DNA of 49,085 bases from Vulcanimicrobiota bacterium (GTDB lineage: Bacteria > Vulcanimicrobiota > Xenobia > Xenobiales > JADMJV01). The stretch is taken from assembly GCA_017307785.1 (NCBI GenBank), contig JAFKGI010000054.1, positions 1 to 49,085 of the forward strand. The letters run 5' to 3'. The first letter of the stretch is position 1; the number at the start of each line of letters is the position of its first letter. Position numbers and translations under genes: made by a program. The notes beneath the pieces are model-generated. The model saw only the letters and a program-made list of their open reading frames with translations. It was not told the origin of the DNA and did not search any database. This document shows positions 1 through 9,397 of this stretch, in pieces.

Positions 1-1857
<1,857 letters not shown>

Positions 1858-1871
1858 CACCAATCTTACAC

Positions 1872-2003
1872 GGAGAACTCGTTCTCCACTAATGTAATTC
1901 GTAGAGCTATGGAGTTCGCAAGCGAACTCCGATGATCGGCTGTCACGACGAGAACTGCATTCGCTTCTAATAGATTCTTCGGAAACTGGAGACCAAGGTC
2001 TCC
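1872..2003 (+). other. 23S-5S spacer with three GGAG...CTCC palindromes
   Basis: The 23S-5S spacer holds no tRNA. It contains three short inverted repeats that all begin GGAG and end CTCC: 1872-1887 (GGAGAAC/GTTCTCC), 1911-1930 (GGAGTTCGC/GCGAACTCC) and 1988-2003 (GGAGACC/GGTCTCC). They are probably processing or spacing hairpins of the precursor rRNA; function is inferred only. Confidence 0.6.
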
Positions 2004-2013
2004 GTCAAAGTTT

Positions 2014-2131
<118 letters not shown>

Positions 2132-2165
2132 TTTTTTTTCAGGGTGTCGCACTTGAGGCGATACC

Positions 2166-2198
2166 AAAAAGCCCCAGGCTAACCGCTTGGGGCTTTTT
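2166..2198. terminator. Bidirectional rho-independent terminator
   Basis: Stem AAAAAGCCCCA (2166-2176) pairs perfectly with TGGGGCTTTTT (2188-2198), giving U-tracts on both strands. It ends the rRNA operon on the plus strand and abuts the stop codon of the minus-strand gene 2199-2849, so it serves both. Confidence 0.92.
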
Positions 2199-2849
2199 TT
2201 ATTTTCCCGAAGTCGAGCGCTCGCGGAGTTCTGCCGTCAGCTTTTCCAACTCACGTGCCTGTCGTTGCGCGGCGGCCCCTTTGCCGGCCATTCCCGCCAG
2301 TGCCATCGAGTCCGAGGTTTCCAGGGCGGATTTGAGGGACTTCAGGATCTCTACGCTCGTCTTCATTTCTGCCAACAGGAGACGATAGTGGGCCTTGCAG
2401 CTCTCGGGCGGCTTGATTTTGGCCAGCGCTGCCTGACTCGAGCGCGCCTGGCTTAACAAAGAATCCACGCCCGAGGTGTCGCCCATGACCGCCTGATTCA
2501 ACAGGTCATTGGCAAAATCGGACGGATTCCCCAGGTCCTGGGTTCCCGCGCTGACTTCTTCCACAGCGGCCAGGTAGGCTCTCACCTGCTCCGCCTCCTT
2601 GGAGGGAAAGGGCGGTAACTTAGGCACTTCCGGTGTCGCCGCGGGTCTCGATACGGCCAGCTCCTGGGCAGAGGGAGCTACCGCCAGAGGAGCTGGCGGG
2701 GCCACCGCGGGTGCCAAAGGAGTGGCGGTCACCACGGCGGGAGGAACGGAGGCCCGCCCCAGCAGAAACGAAGTGCCCATCAAGGACAGCACCAGTCCTC
2801 CCACCAGCAACCCCAACGCCCGCTTCGGAATCTGTACGCTATCGCTCAT
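2199..2849 (-). CDS. Single-pass membrane protein, unknown function
   Basis: A 216-residue protein I do not recognise. It has a short basic N-terminus, one hydrophobic segment at about residues 12-31 (ending in a GRAS-type turn), a Pro/Ala-rich linker to about residue 75, and then a soluble helical C-terminal part rich in Gln, Glu and Lys that could form a coiled coil (about 150-210). This layout suggests an inner-membrane-anchored protein with an extracytoplasmic helical domain. It is transcribed toward the rRNA operon and shares its terminator. No clear Shine-Dalgarno is seen. Codon use matches the neighbours. Confidence 0.75.
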   Translation of the reverse strand: MSDSVQIPKRALGLLVGGLVLSLMGTSFLLGRASVPPAVVTATPLAPAVAPPAPLAVAPSAQELAVSRPAATPEVPKLPPFPSKEAEQVRAYLAAVEEVSAGTQDLGNPSDFANDLLNQAVMGDTSGVDSLLSQARSSQAALAKIKPPESCKAHYRLLLAEMKTSVEILKSLKSALETSDSMALAGMAGKGAAAQRQARELEKLTAELRERSTSGK

Positions 2850-2890
2850 CTTAGAGTGATTCCAGGGCTGCTGCGGAATAACCCTCCCTT

Positions 2891-3142
2891 ATGGGTGACA
2901 TCCAGAGTCCGCGCCTCCTCCTGTTCAAAGCCTTGCTCTTCCTCACGGCCGGATTCATGGCTGGAGCGGCGCTACTACTCGAGCACTTCAGCTGGACGAA
3001 CCTCTTCCTTTTGCTCACCGTCATCTTCAGCTTCAGCCGCTTTTACTATTTCTGCTTTTACGTGATCGAGCACTACATCGACCCCACCTACAAGTTTGCC
3101 GGACTCACCTCGGTAATCACCTACTATCGGAGCAAACGATGA
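2891..3142 (+). CDS. Small two-helix membrane protein, unknown
   Basis: An 83-residue hydrophobic protein with two predicted membrane helices (about 10-29 and 36-58) and a basic C-terminal tail ending SKR. The stop overlaps the start of the next gene by 4 bp (ATGA), which indicates translational coupling with the 194-residue membrane protein. It is divergent from the gene at 2199-2849 with only about 40 bp between starts. No family recognised. Confidence 0.7.
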   Translation: MGDIQSPRLLLFKALLFLTAGFMAGAALLLEHFSWTNLFLLLTVIFSFSRFYYFCFYVIEHYIDPTYKFAGLTSVITYYRSKR

Positions 3143-3723
3143 CCGCACCCAAACGCTGGCTGATCCTCTCGATTCTGCTCCTGCTCGCGGGCGGCGCCGG
3201 TCTGCTCTACGCATCCGTCATCCAGACCCTCACCAACGAACCGCTCGAACCCAACCTGGTGGTCGACATCAACCGCAAAGAAGTCCGCACCCAGACTCAG
3301 GTGGCCCACCTCGTCGGCAGCCCCTTCTACTATCCCCGGGATCGCTACACCGCAGTGCTGCAAACCCCCGGCAGCTTCCAGGCCAGCGGCTTCAAGGTCC
3401 AATCCAACGGCAACCTGGTGGAAATCGAGCGTTCCGACCTGGTGCAATTCAGTGCCCACAGCATCGTGGCTCTCATCTGGCTGACCGCTCTGAGCATCGC
3501 CGGGGTCGCTCTCAGAACCCTGCTCTCCGACAAACGCCCTGACCCGAACCTCTTCACCTGGGCCACCGTCGCCCTGCTGGCCTTGCCCGCCCTGCGCCAG
3601 ACCATGGTCGGCGCTCCGGCCATCGGCATCTACATCGACTTCTACGGATTTCTCTGCTGCGAAATGATCGTCGTCTTCTCGCTACTGGCCATGACCGTCA
3701 AGTGGTTGGCTCGCAAAGACTGA
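3139..3723 (+). CDS. Membrane protein with large central soluble domain, unknown
   Basis: A 194-residue protein coupled by ATGA overlap to the upstream small membrane protein. One N-terminal membrane helix (about 7-26), a soluble loop of about 80 residues that is probably extracytoplasmic, then three hydrophobic segments (about 105-126, 135-152 and 160-187). No conserved motif is recognised. The two genes look like a small membrane complex. The 3' end runs 82 bp into the convergent kinase gene on the other strand. Confidence 0.72.
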   Translation: MTAPKRWLILSILLLLAGGAGLLYASVIQTLTNEPLEPNLVVDINRKEVRTQTQVAHLVGSPFYYPRDRYTAVLQTPGSFQASGFKVQSNGNLVEIERSDLVQFSAHSIVALIWLTALSIAGVALRTLLSDKRPDPNLFTWATVALLALPALRQTMVGAPAIGIYIDFYGFLCCEMIVVFSLLAMTVKWLARKD

Positions 3724-4967
3724 AGCACGTCCGACACCGACGCCACCCGCCGACTCACCGACTTCTCCAACATCGAAGCGCACAGGGCGTCCAACCAGTC
3801 TGCCCCGGAACACAACGGCGGTGCCGGCATGCTCAGATGGGCCGCCACCACATCGCCCCCGCCAAACGGCAGGGTCCCGCGCACCATCACGTAGAGAATC
3901 ACGCCCAGGGCATACACGTCGGAACCGAAGCACGGGTTGCCCAGTAACTGCTCGGGAGCCATGTAGGCGGGCGTCCCGATGGCCTGTCCCGTCCCGGTCA
4001 GAGTGGCCCAATCCCCGGAAGGACGCGCTACACCAAAGTCCAGCACCTTCAGCCCGCCGGCGGTCAGCATGATGTTGTCCGGCTTCAAATCCCGATGCAT
4101 GACGCCCTCGGAATGCGCATAGGCCACGCCCTCGCACATCCACTCCAGAAACTGCATCGCCTGAAAAACAGGCAAAGGCCCGCGCTCGAGCACCGCCGCC
4201 AGGGTTTCCCCCGACACGTGGTCCATCACCAGATAAGGTGCCTCGTGGAAAATCCCAAAGGCCACGATGCGCACCAGGCGCGGGTGCTTCAGGCGGCGTC
4301 CGATGTCCAGCTCCCGGTAAATACGCTGCAGCGAACCCGCTTCCACCAAATAGGGTCTCAGGATCTTCAAAGCAAAAACGTCGCCGAAATCCTTGTGTCG
4401 GGCCAGAAACACCTGGGCATAGGAGCCCTCGCCCAATTTGCCCTCGATGAGGTAGGAGTCCACCTCGCGCCCGACCAGATCTTGCTCATAGCGGTCCTGC
4501 AGATACTCGTTCTCTCGCTGCAGCGCCACTGTCGTGCGTCGGGCCCGCAAAAGCGGCAACACCGTCATGAACAGTAGACCCGCCATGCCCACATAGATCG
4601 GCACCGGATGAAACCGCAGGTTGTGCTTGAAGGTGCTGATCGTTCCTACCGGCCGTAGTTCCAACCCGATCACCCAGCCCGAGCCGTCCCAATACTCCTT
4701 GCCTTGAGCCAGCGGGTAGGTGCGCTCAAAGTCCTCATAGCCCGGCTTGCGGACCGCCAGCGTGATCCCGCGCTCGCCGTCCACATCGCGCGCGATGAAT
4801 TCGGTCCCGGAAGGCAAAACGGCGCGCGGATCCGGTCCTCCTGGCATGGCCGCCCCGGAGCTGTGGCGCACGTAGAAGCCCGCCTCGGGAGGCACGATCT
4901 CGACCCGAACCACCGGCTCCGACCAGGCGACAGCGCACAGCACCAACCACAGTCCAACAATCCTCAA
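3642..4967 (-). CDS. Membrane-anchored Ser/Thr protein kinase with N-terminal external domain
   Basis: A 441-residue Hanks-type kinase. The N-terminus is a signal peptide (1-16), then about 100 residues resembling a PEGA-like beta domain, one membrane helix (about 123-142) and a cytoplasmic kinase domain from about 170. Seen: glycine loop GEGSYAQV, catalytic Lys201, HRDLKPDN (292-299), DFGVA (310-314) and GTPAYMAPEQ. All catalytic residues are present, so it should be active. The usual order (kinase first, sensor outside at the C-terminus) is reversed. Its start overlaps the stop of the pseudopilin-like gene by 4 bp, so it is the last gene of that operon and probably senses or regulates the pilus-like assembly (inference). 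Confidence 0.92.
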   Translation of the reverse strand: MRIVGLWLVLCAVAWSEPVVRVEIVPPEAGFYVRHSSGAAMPGGPDPRAVLPSGTEFIARDVDGERGITLAVRKPGYEDFERTYPLAQGKEYWDGSGWVIGLELRPVGTISTFKHNLRFHPVPIYVGMAGLLFMTVLPLLRARRTTVALQRENEYLQDRYEQDLVGREVDSYLIEGKLGEGSYAQVFLARHKDFGDVFALKILRPYLVEAGSLQRIYRELDIGRRLKHPRLVRIVAFGIFHEAPYLVMDHVSGETLAAVLERGPLPVFQAMQFLEWMCEGVAYAHSEGVMHRDLKPDNIMLTAGGLKVLDFGVARPSGDWATLTGTGQAIGTPAYMAPEQLLGNPCFGSDVYALGVILYVMVRGTLPFGGGDVVAAHLSMPAPPLCSGADWLDALCASMLEKSVSRRVASVSDVLQSLRANHLTVMASSEKTTIISQQRNP

Positions 4968-6178
4968 GGCAGTTCCGCCCAGTAGTCCAGCTTCATGGGC
5001 GCGCCGCCCGCCCCCCGCGCCAACCAGAAGCTGGCGAAGGCCGAATGCTCGGGAATGTTCACGATCTGATTCAGGCCCGCAAACTCCAGGTCGGCCCGCG
5101 AAATCACCGCCCCGAGAACAGTTACGGCCGGGCCCAGCTTGATACGCCCGTGACTGTAGAGCACTCCCTGAAAGACGCTGACCAGAGGCAGATCGTGATT
5201 GGTTACTTCCAGATCGTTCTGAGAGAAAATAGCGATCTGGGAATCGTCGTTGACCATCACGCTCGAGGACAACGTCGTCTTGCCCGTCACAAACAGCGTG
5301 CCCTTACCGGTCATCAGTCCATTGACCTCAAGATTCCCGCCGTTGCCCACGTAGATCATGGCCGAGTCCAGCACCACCGGACCGACGAAACGCACGTCCC
5401 CTTCCACGTAGATGGACCCGCGCAGCGGCAGCACTCCGGTGTAGGTGCCGCTCGTCAACACGCGCACCCCCGGCGTCGAGGAGTTGTCGAAAGTGGAAAT
5501 ATCCAGGTCCGGCACGTCCAGCGGTTCCGTGTGCTGCTCTACTTCGCCCGTCACCACCACCGTCGGCGCCACCGAAGCCGCACCGGCACTGCGCACTCCT
5601 CCGGTGACCACGCCCACGCCGTCCAGGGCTACGCCCGCACCCCCGTAAATACTGCCCGGTAACCGGGCCCCGTCGCTCTGAAAAAGCGCCGCCGAACTGG
5701 CCCCGGCCACCGTCATCGTGTGCCCGGTCACGGCCCCCATCGACTGCACCGGAAACGGCAGCGCTTCCAGATGAACCACGGCTTCCACGGTGCGGTGCCC
5801 TCCGCCCAGGCTGAATCCCTCGGCCACCACGTGAGCACAATGGGCCGGAACCACCCGTCCCCGCCATCCCGTGGCCGGCAAAAATCCGGCCAGATTGTTG
5901 ACCGACTCGCCTGCTCCAAAGCTGACCCGATAGCGGCCGCCGCCGGATAAATCCTCGGCCACCACCACCGGCGAAACGCCCACTCGTGGATCGCTCGACA
6001 ACTTGCCCACGGCCGCCGCCAGCCCGGCCTGGGCGGCTTCCAGGGCCCGCATACTCTGAGATTGCCGCTGAGCCGCCTGATAGTGAAACAGCCCCAGGTT
6101 GATGACCGCCAGCGAAAAGAAGAAAATCAGGCAGGTCACCAACATCACGTGGAGCATGGAAAAGCCCCTACGTGCCAT
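4964..6178 (-). CDS. Pseudopilin-like / PilX-like protein with long exported domain
   Basis: A 404-residue protein with a type IV prepilin-like N-terminus: basic MARRG, then F-S-M-L and a hydrophobic helix to about residue 28, although the usual Glu at +5 is His. The remainder is a Gly/Val/Ser-rich beta repeat region that resembles a beta-helix (about 160-370). PilX-like proteins prime pilus assembly; this is inferred from the N-terminus and the two adjacent small pseudopilins. The start lies 11 bp inside the upstream gene and the end overlaps the kinase by 4 bp, giving a tightly coupled four-gene operon. Confidence 0.8.
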   Translation of the reverse strand: MARRGFSMLHVMLVTCLIFFFSLAVINLGLFHYQAAQRQSQSMRALEAAQAGLAAAVGKLSSDPRVGVSPVVVAEDLSGGGRYRVSFGAGESVNNLAGFLPATGWRGRVVPAHCAHVVAEGFSLGGGHRTVEAVVHLEALPFPVQSMGAVTGHTMTVAGASSAALFQSDGARLPGSIYGGAGVALDGVGVVTGGVRSAGAASVAPTVVVTGEVEQHTEPLDVPDLDISTFDNSSTPGVRVLTSGTYTGVLPLRGSIYVEGDVRFVGPVVLDSAMIYVGNGGNLEVNGLMTGKGTLFVTGKTTLSSSVMVNDDSQIAIFSQNDLEVTNHDLPLVSVFQGVLYSHGRIKLGPAVTVLGAVISRADLEFAGLNQIVNIPEHSAFASFWLARGAGGAPMKLDYWAELP

Positions 6179-6701
6179 TGCGATAATACACGTGCGCCTC
6201 GCGGAGGCTGCGCGCCTTTCCGGTAAAAGTCTCCAGCTTCAACTGGTCGCCGGCCAATCCGAAGGCCGAAACCGAGCGGCAAACCGGCTTGCCGCTGCGA
6301 CAGAAGGAAGCCAGTTCGCTGTCGGAGAGAGCGAACGGGGCTGCCGTCGGCAGTCCCGCCACCGTCGAAGAACGCCGGTAGAGCACTCCATCCTCCAGCC
6401 AGTAAGCCACCATTTCGCGATAGATGGGCTTGCCGTTGACCGGATTGTAGCCGCCCTCCTGACCGACGGCCAAAAAAGACAGGGCAGAGCCGCTGGAGTG
6501 AACGGAAGACTGGCAAGACCCGCGCAGCTCCGCGAACACTCGCTGATGGACCAGCACGCCACGCGTGCGCACCTCGCTGGCCTGCTCGGTCAGCACCCAG
6601 ATGCGCAGGCAGGGGACCAGTGCCTGCAGCAAAAGCAGCGTCACCACCGAGAGCAGGGCCCCCACCAGCACCACTTCCATCAGCTTCACTTGGGAGCCCA
6701 C
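6168..6701 (-). CDS. Type IV pilin-like / pseudopilin protein (PilW or GspJ type)
   Basis: A 177-residue protein starting with GTG. The N-terminal helix LMEVVLVGALLSVVTLLL carries a Glu at the position expected for pilin subunit docking, preceded by a short polar leader. The C-terminal domain is Cys-containing (three Cys at about 59, 134 and 140) and of minor-pilin size. Assignment to the PilW/GspJ group is by size and context, not by a strong signature. It overlaps the upstream gene by 16 bp and the downstream one by 11 bp. Confidence 0.75.
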   Translation of the reverse strand: MGSQVKLMEVVLVGALLSVVTLLLLQALVPCLRIWVLTEQASEVRTRGVLVHQRVFAELRGSCQSSVHSSGSALSFLAVGQEGGYNPVNGKPIYREMVAYWLEDGVLYRRSSTVAGLPTAAPFALSDSELASFCRSGKPVCRSVSAFGLAGDQLKLETFTGKARSLREAHVYYRNGT

Positions 6702-7045
6702 CCATACAGGTAAGAGGTCAGCTGAAAGCGGTCATTCGAGCGCCAGCGGATGTCCAGGTCGACCCGTTTCAGTCGCCCCTCGCCGCTCACCACCCGGGAC
6801 ACCTGCAGTTGCAGCCGCCCGCGCGTCACCTTGTGAGATTCCGAAGCCACGTCCTTGATGGGCATGGCGCGCAGCAACTCCAGCTCATCGCGAGCCACTT
6901 CCTGTGCTTCCAGAAAGTCCGCCGCCTTGTGGTCCATCCCGTAGGCAAAAGGGAAAACCCCGATCAAAACCAGCATAATCGGAATGAGCACGGTAAGACT
7001 CACCAGCAACTCAGCCGTCAAGAACGCAAGTCGGGACCTCCGCAT
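6686..7045 (-). CDS. Type IV pilus minor pilin-like protein (PilV or GspI type)
   Basis: First gene of the pseudopilin-kinase operon, 119 residues. The leader MRRSRLA is followed by FLTAELLVSLTVLIPIML, which fits a prepilin peptidase site with Phe at +1 and Glu at +5. The domain after the helix is short, as in PilV/GspI. No Shine-Dalgarno is present; a TATAAC box sits 6 nt before the ATG. The prepilin peptidase, ATPase and secretin are not in this window, so they must act from elsewhere. Confidence 0.82.
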   Translation of the reverse strand: MRRSRLAFLTAELLVSLTVLIPIMLVLIGVFPFAYGMDHKAADFLEAQEVARDELELLRAMPIKDVASESHKVTRGRLQLQVSRVVSGEGRLKRVDLDIRWRSNDRFQLTSYLYGWAPK

Positions 7046-7051
7046 AAGACA

Positions 7052-7057
7052 GTTATA
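7052..7057 (-). promoter_or_regulatory. -10 box of pseudopilin-kinase operon
   Basis: On the minus strand TGGTATAAC (extended -10) is followed by 6 nt (TGTCTT) and the ATG of the first pseudopilin gene. The spacing would put the transcript start on or next to the start codon, so the mRNA would be leaderless. No convincing -35 is seen. Confidence 0.55.
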
Positions 7058-7131
7058 CCATCACGGTCCCAAAAACTCTGGTACATGAATACTTAGGAGG
7101 ATCCATCCGACGGTGCCCCCAACATCGCACC

Positions 7132-7872
7132 ATGAAGATCTACCATGAAGTGCGGCCTGGCTCGGGAACGCCTCTGGTGCTCATCGCCGGCCTGGCCACC
7201 GACGCCCTCTCCTGGATTTTTCCGTGCCAGAGGCGCCTGATTGTGTGCGACAACCGCGGGGTGGGCCGCAGCCCCAAGCCCCCGGGACCCTACACCATTG
7301 AGCAAATGGCCCACGACATTCTGGAGATCCTGCCCGACGAGAAAGTCCACCTGCTGGGCCATTCCATGGGAGGTGCCATCGCCCAATATCTGGCCGTCCA
7401 TTACCCGGACAGGATAGACAAGCTGATCCTGGCCTGCACTCAGCAAAGCTTCCAGGGCCGCACTCTGGCCGTGGTGGAAGGCTGGGCACAACTCCTCAAG
7501 CTCAAGCCGGATGCCGACCTGCTCGGCCGCAGCCTCTTTCCCTGGCTCTACACCCAGGACTTTCTCGACCAGCCCGGCGTGTTGGAGGCCTGCATCGCGG
7601 CCCTGAGAGCGCATCCGTATCCGCTCGAAGCCGAGCCCATCGCGGCTCAGGTCGAAGCCCTCAAAGCCTTCACGCCGCCGGGGCCGATTCAGGTGCCCAC
7701 TCTGGTGCTGGCGGCCGAGCAAGATTTGCTCTCCACCCCCGAGAGCTGCCGTCAGCTCCATCAGTCCATCGCGGGCTCTCACTATCAGATCTTAAAAAAT
7801 ACCGGACACTCATGCATGTTGCAAACACCCGAAGTCTTCAGTCAGGCGGTACACCAATACCTCCACCCCTAG
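7132..7872 (+). CDS. Alpha/beta-fold hydrolase
   Basis: A 246-residue cytoplasmic alpha/beta hydrolase. The nucleophile elbow is GHSMGG with Ser78; the acid is probably in the AAEQD segment near residue 203 and the base is His in NTGHS near 223. The oxyanion-hole region LIAGLATDALSW follows strand 3. The family includes esterases and 3-oxoadipate enol-lactonases, but the substrate cannot be read from sequence. An AGGAGG at 7095 lies too far upstream to serve this ATG. It stands alone upstream of the rhodanese gene, 40 bp away, and may be co-transcribed with it. Confidence 0.88.
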   Translation: MKIYHEVRPGSGTPLVLIAGLATDALSWIFPCQRRLIVCDNRGVGRSPKPPGPYTIEQMAHDILEILPDEKVHLLGHSMGGAIAQYLAVHYPDRIDKLILACTQQSFQGRTLAVVEGWAQLLKLKPDADLLGRSLFPWLYTQDFLDQPGVLEACIAALRAHPYPLEAEPIAAQVEALKAFTPPGPIQVPTLVLAAEQDLLSTPESCRQLHQSIAGSHYQILKNTGHSCMLQTPEVFSQAVHQYLHP

Positions 7873-7912
7873 CCGAACCTTGGGCTATCCTTAAGGAAAT
7901 CGGAGGTGTTGA

Positions 7913-9397
7913 ATGGGGCTTGTCTTTGAGGCCATCGCGACCGAAGGTCTGGCGCATGTAGCGTATCTTATCGGAGATTCATCCTCGGGGACGGCTGCTC
8001 TCATCGATCCCGCAGTGGACGTCGACCGCTATCTAGCGCTCGCCCAATCTCGCCGGGTGGCTATCACCCACATTTTTGAAACCCACGTACCGTCCGACAT
8101 GGTCAGCGGTTCGCGCGAACTTCAGTCGCATCTGCCCAATGCCAAGATCTGTCTGAGCTGGGAGGGGGTTTCCGACTACAAGTTCCCTCATTTGCCGGTC
8201 CACGACGGCGACCGCTTCACTTTTGGCGAACTGGTCATCACCGCCCGTCACACTCCTGGTCCGACTCCGGAACACATGGCTTACTTGCTCTCCGAGAAGC
8301 GCAATCCCCACTCACCCTGGGGAATCTGCTCGGGAGATTCGTTGCTGCTCCAGTCGGCCGGACGTGTCGATTTGTTGGGCAGCGAGCAGGCCCCCCTGCT
8401 GGCGGCCAAGCTTTATCAGACCATTCAGGATTTCTATCTACCGCTTCCCGACGGTATTCTCATCTATCCCGGCCACAGCCAGGGGTCTCCCTGCGGGCTG
8501 GAGATTGGCCATCGCCCGGTCACCACGCTGGGCTACGAGCGACTACACAATCCCTACCTGCAGCCGCAGGAGAAGGACGACTTCTGCAATTTCGCCCAGG
8601 CGGCGGCCCCTCCGCTGCCGCCCTACTTCGAGAAAATGCACCGGGTCAACGCGGAGGGGCCGGCCGTTCTCGGCCACGCTCCCGAGCTACATCCTCTCAG
8701 CGCCTCCGCCTTTCACCACGCGGTGGAAGAAGAAGGCACGATCCTGATCGATACTCGTGACATGTTCGCCTTCGGCGCCGGTCACATCGCCGGCGCGCTC
8801 AATCTCAACGCCGCGCCGGTGATGAGCTTGTGGGGAGGTTGGTTCATCGATCCTGACAAGCGCATCTTGCTGATTGTGGACGAGCACGAGAAAGACAACG
8901 TGGTGCGCTATCTATGGCGCACCGGCTTCACCAATTTCGCCGGTTATCTGGAAGGCGGCATGTCGGCCTGGAGCAGCGCCGGCTATCCGCTCCAGCAAAT
9001 CCCGCAGCGCTCGGTGCAGCAACTGCGCGAGGCCGGCAACAACCTGCAGCTGGTCGACGTGCGTTCGACCGCCGAGTATGACCAGGGCTACATCCCGGGG
9101 GCGATCCACATCCCGCTGGCTCGCCTGCTCGAACAAATCTCCAAGCTCAATCCCGAGCGCGCCACCGCCGTCTACTGCGGCGGCGGCTACCGGGCCAGCC
9201 TGGCTACCAGCCTGCTGCGTCAGCACGGCTTCAAGAACATCAACAACATCCCCGGCAGCTGGAAAGCCTGGCGCGAAGCCGGTTTCCCCGTGGCCGGGGT
9301 GGCTCACGACACGGTTTGCATTCCGTCGGTGCGCATTCCCAAGATCGTGCTACGTCCCCCCGCGGCCACCCCTCTAGCCGCTAAAATTGCCCTCTAA
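7913..9397 (+). CDS. MBL-fold/rhodanese multidomain protein with degenerate metal site
   Basis: A 494-residue protein with a metallo-beta-lactamase-fold domain (about 1-245) followed by two rhodanese domains (about 260-362 and 367-470). The family includes persulfide dioxygenase-rhodanese fusions. In this copy the HxHxDH metal motif reads H58-V-P60-S-D62-M63, and the later TPGHT motif reads TPGPT with Pro117, so three metal-binding His are gone although Asp142 and His188 remain. The first rhodanese has no active-site Cys (DEHEKDN); the second keeps Cys422 in CGGGYR. It should therefore be a sulfur carrier or transferase rather than a dioxygenase (inference). Good Shine-Dalgarno GGAGGTG. The 3' end overlaps the convergent kinase by 24 bp. 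Confidence 0.9.
   Translation: MGLVFEAIATEGLAHVAYLIGDSSSGTAALIDPAVDVDRYLALAQSRRVAITHIFETHVPSDMVSGSRELQSHLPNAKICLSWEGVSDYKFPHLPVHDGDRFTFGELVITARHTPGPTPEHMAYLLSEKRNPHSPWGICSGDSLLLQSAGRVDLLGSEQAPLLAAKLYQTIQDFYLPLPDGILIYPGHSQGSPCGLEIGHRPVTTLGYERLHNPYLQPQEKDDFCNFAQAAAPPLPPYFEKMHRVNAEGPAVLGHAPELHPLSASAFHHAVEEEGTILIDTRDMFAFGAGHIAGALNLNAAPVMSLWGGWFIDPDKRILLIVDEHEKDNVVRYLWRTGFTNFAGYLEGGMSAWSSAGYPLQQIPQRSVQQLREAGNNLQLVDVRSTAEYDQGYIPGAIHIPLARLLEQISKLNPERATAVYCGGGYRASLATSLLRQHGFKNINNIPGSWKAWREAGFPVAGVAHDTVCIPSVRIPKIVLRPPAATPLAAKIAL

Noticed and set aside
7095..7100. Shine-Dalgarno AGGAGG for the alpha/beta hydrolase
   Set aside because: It is more than 30 nt from the ATG; any nearer GTG is not in frame.
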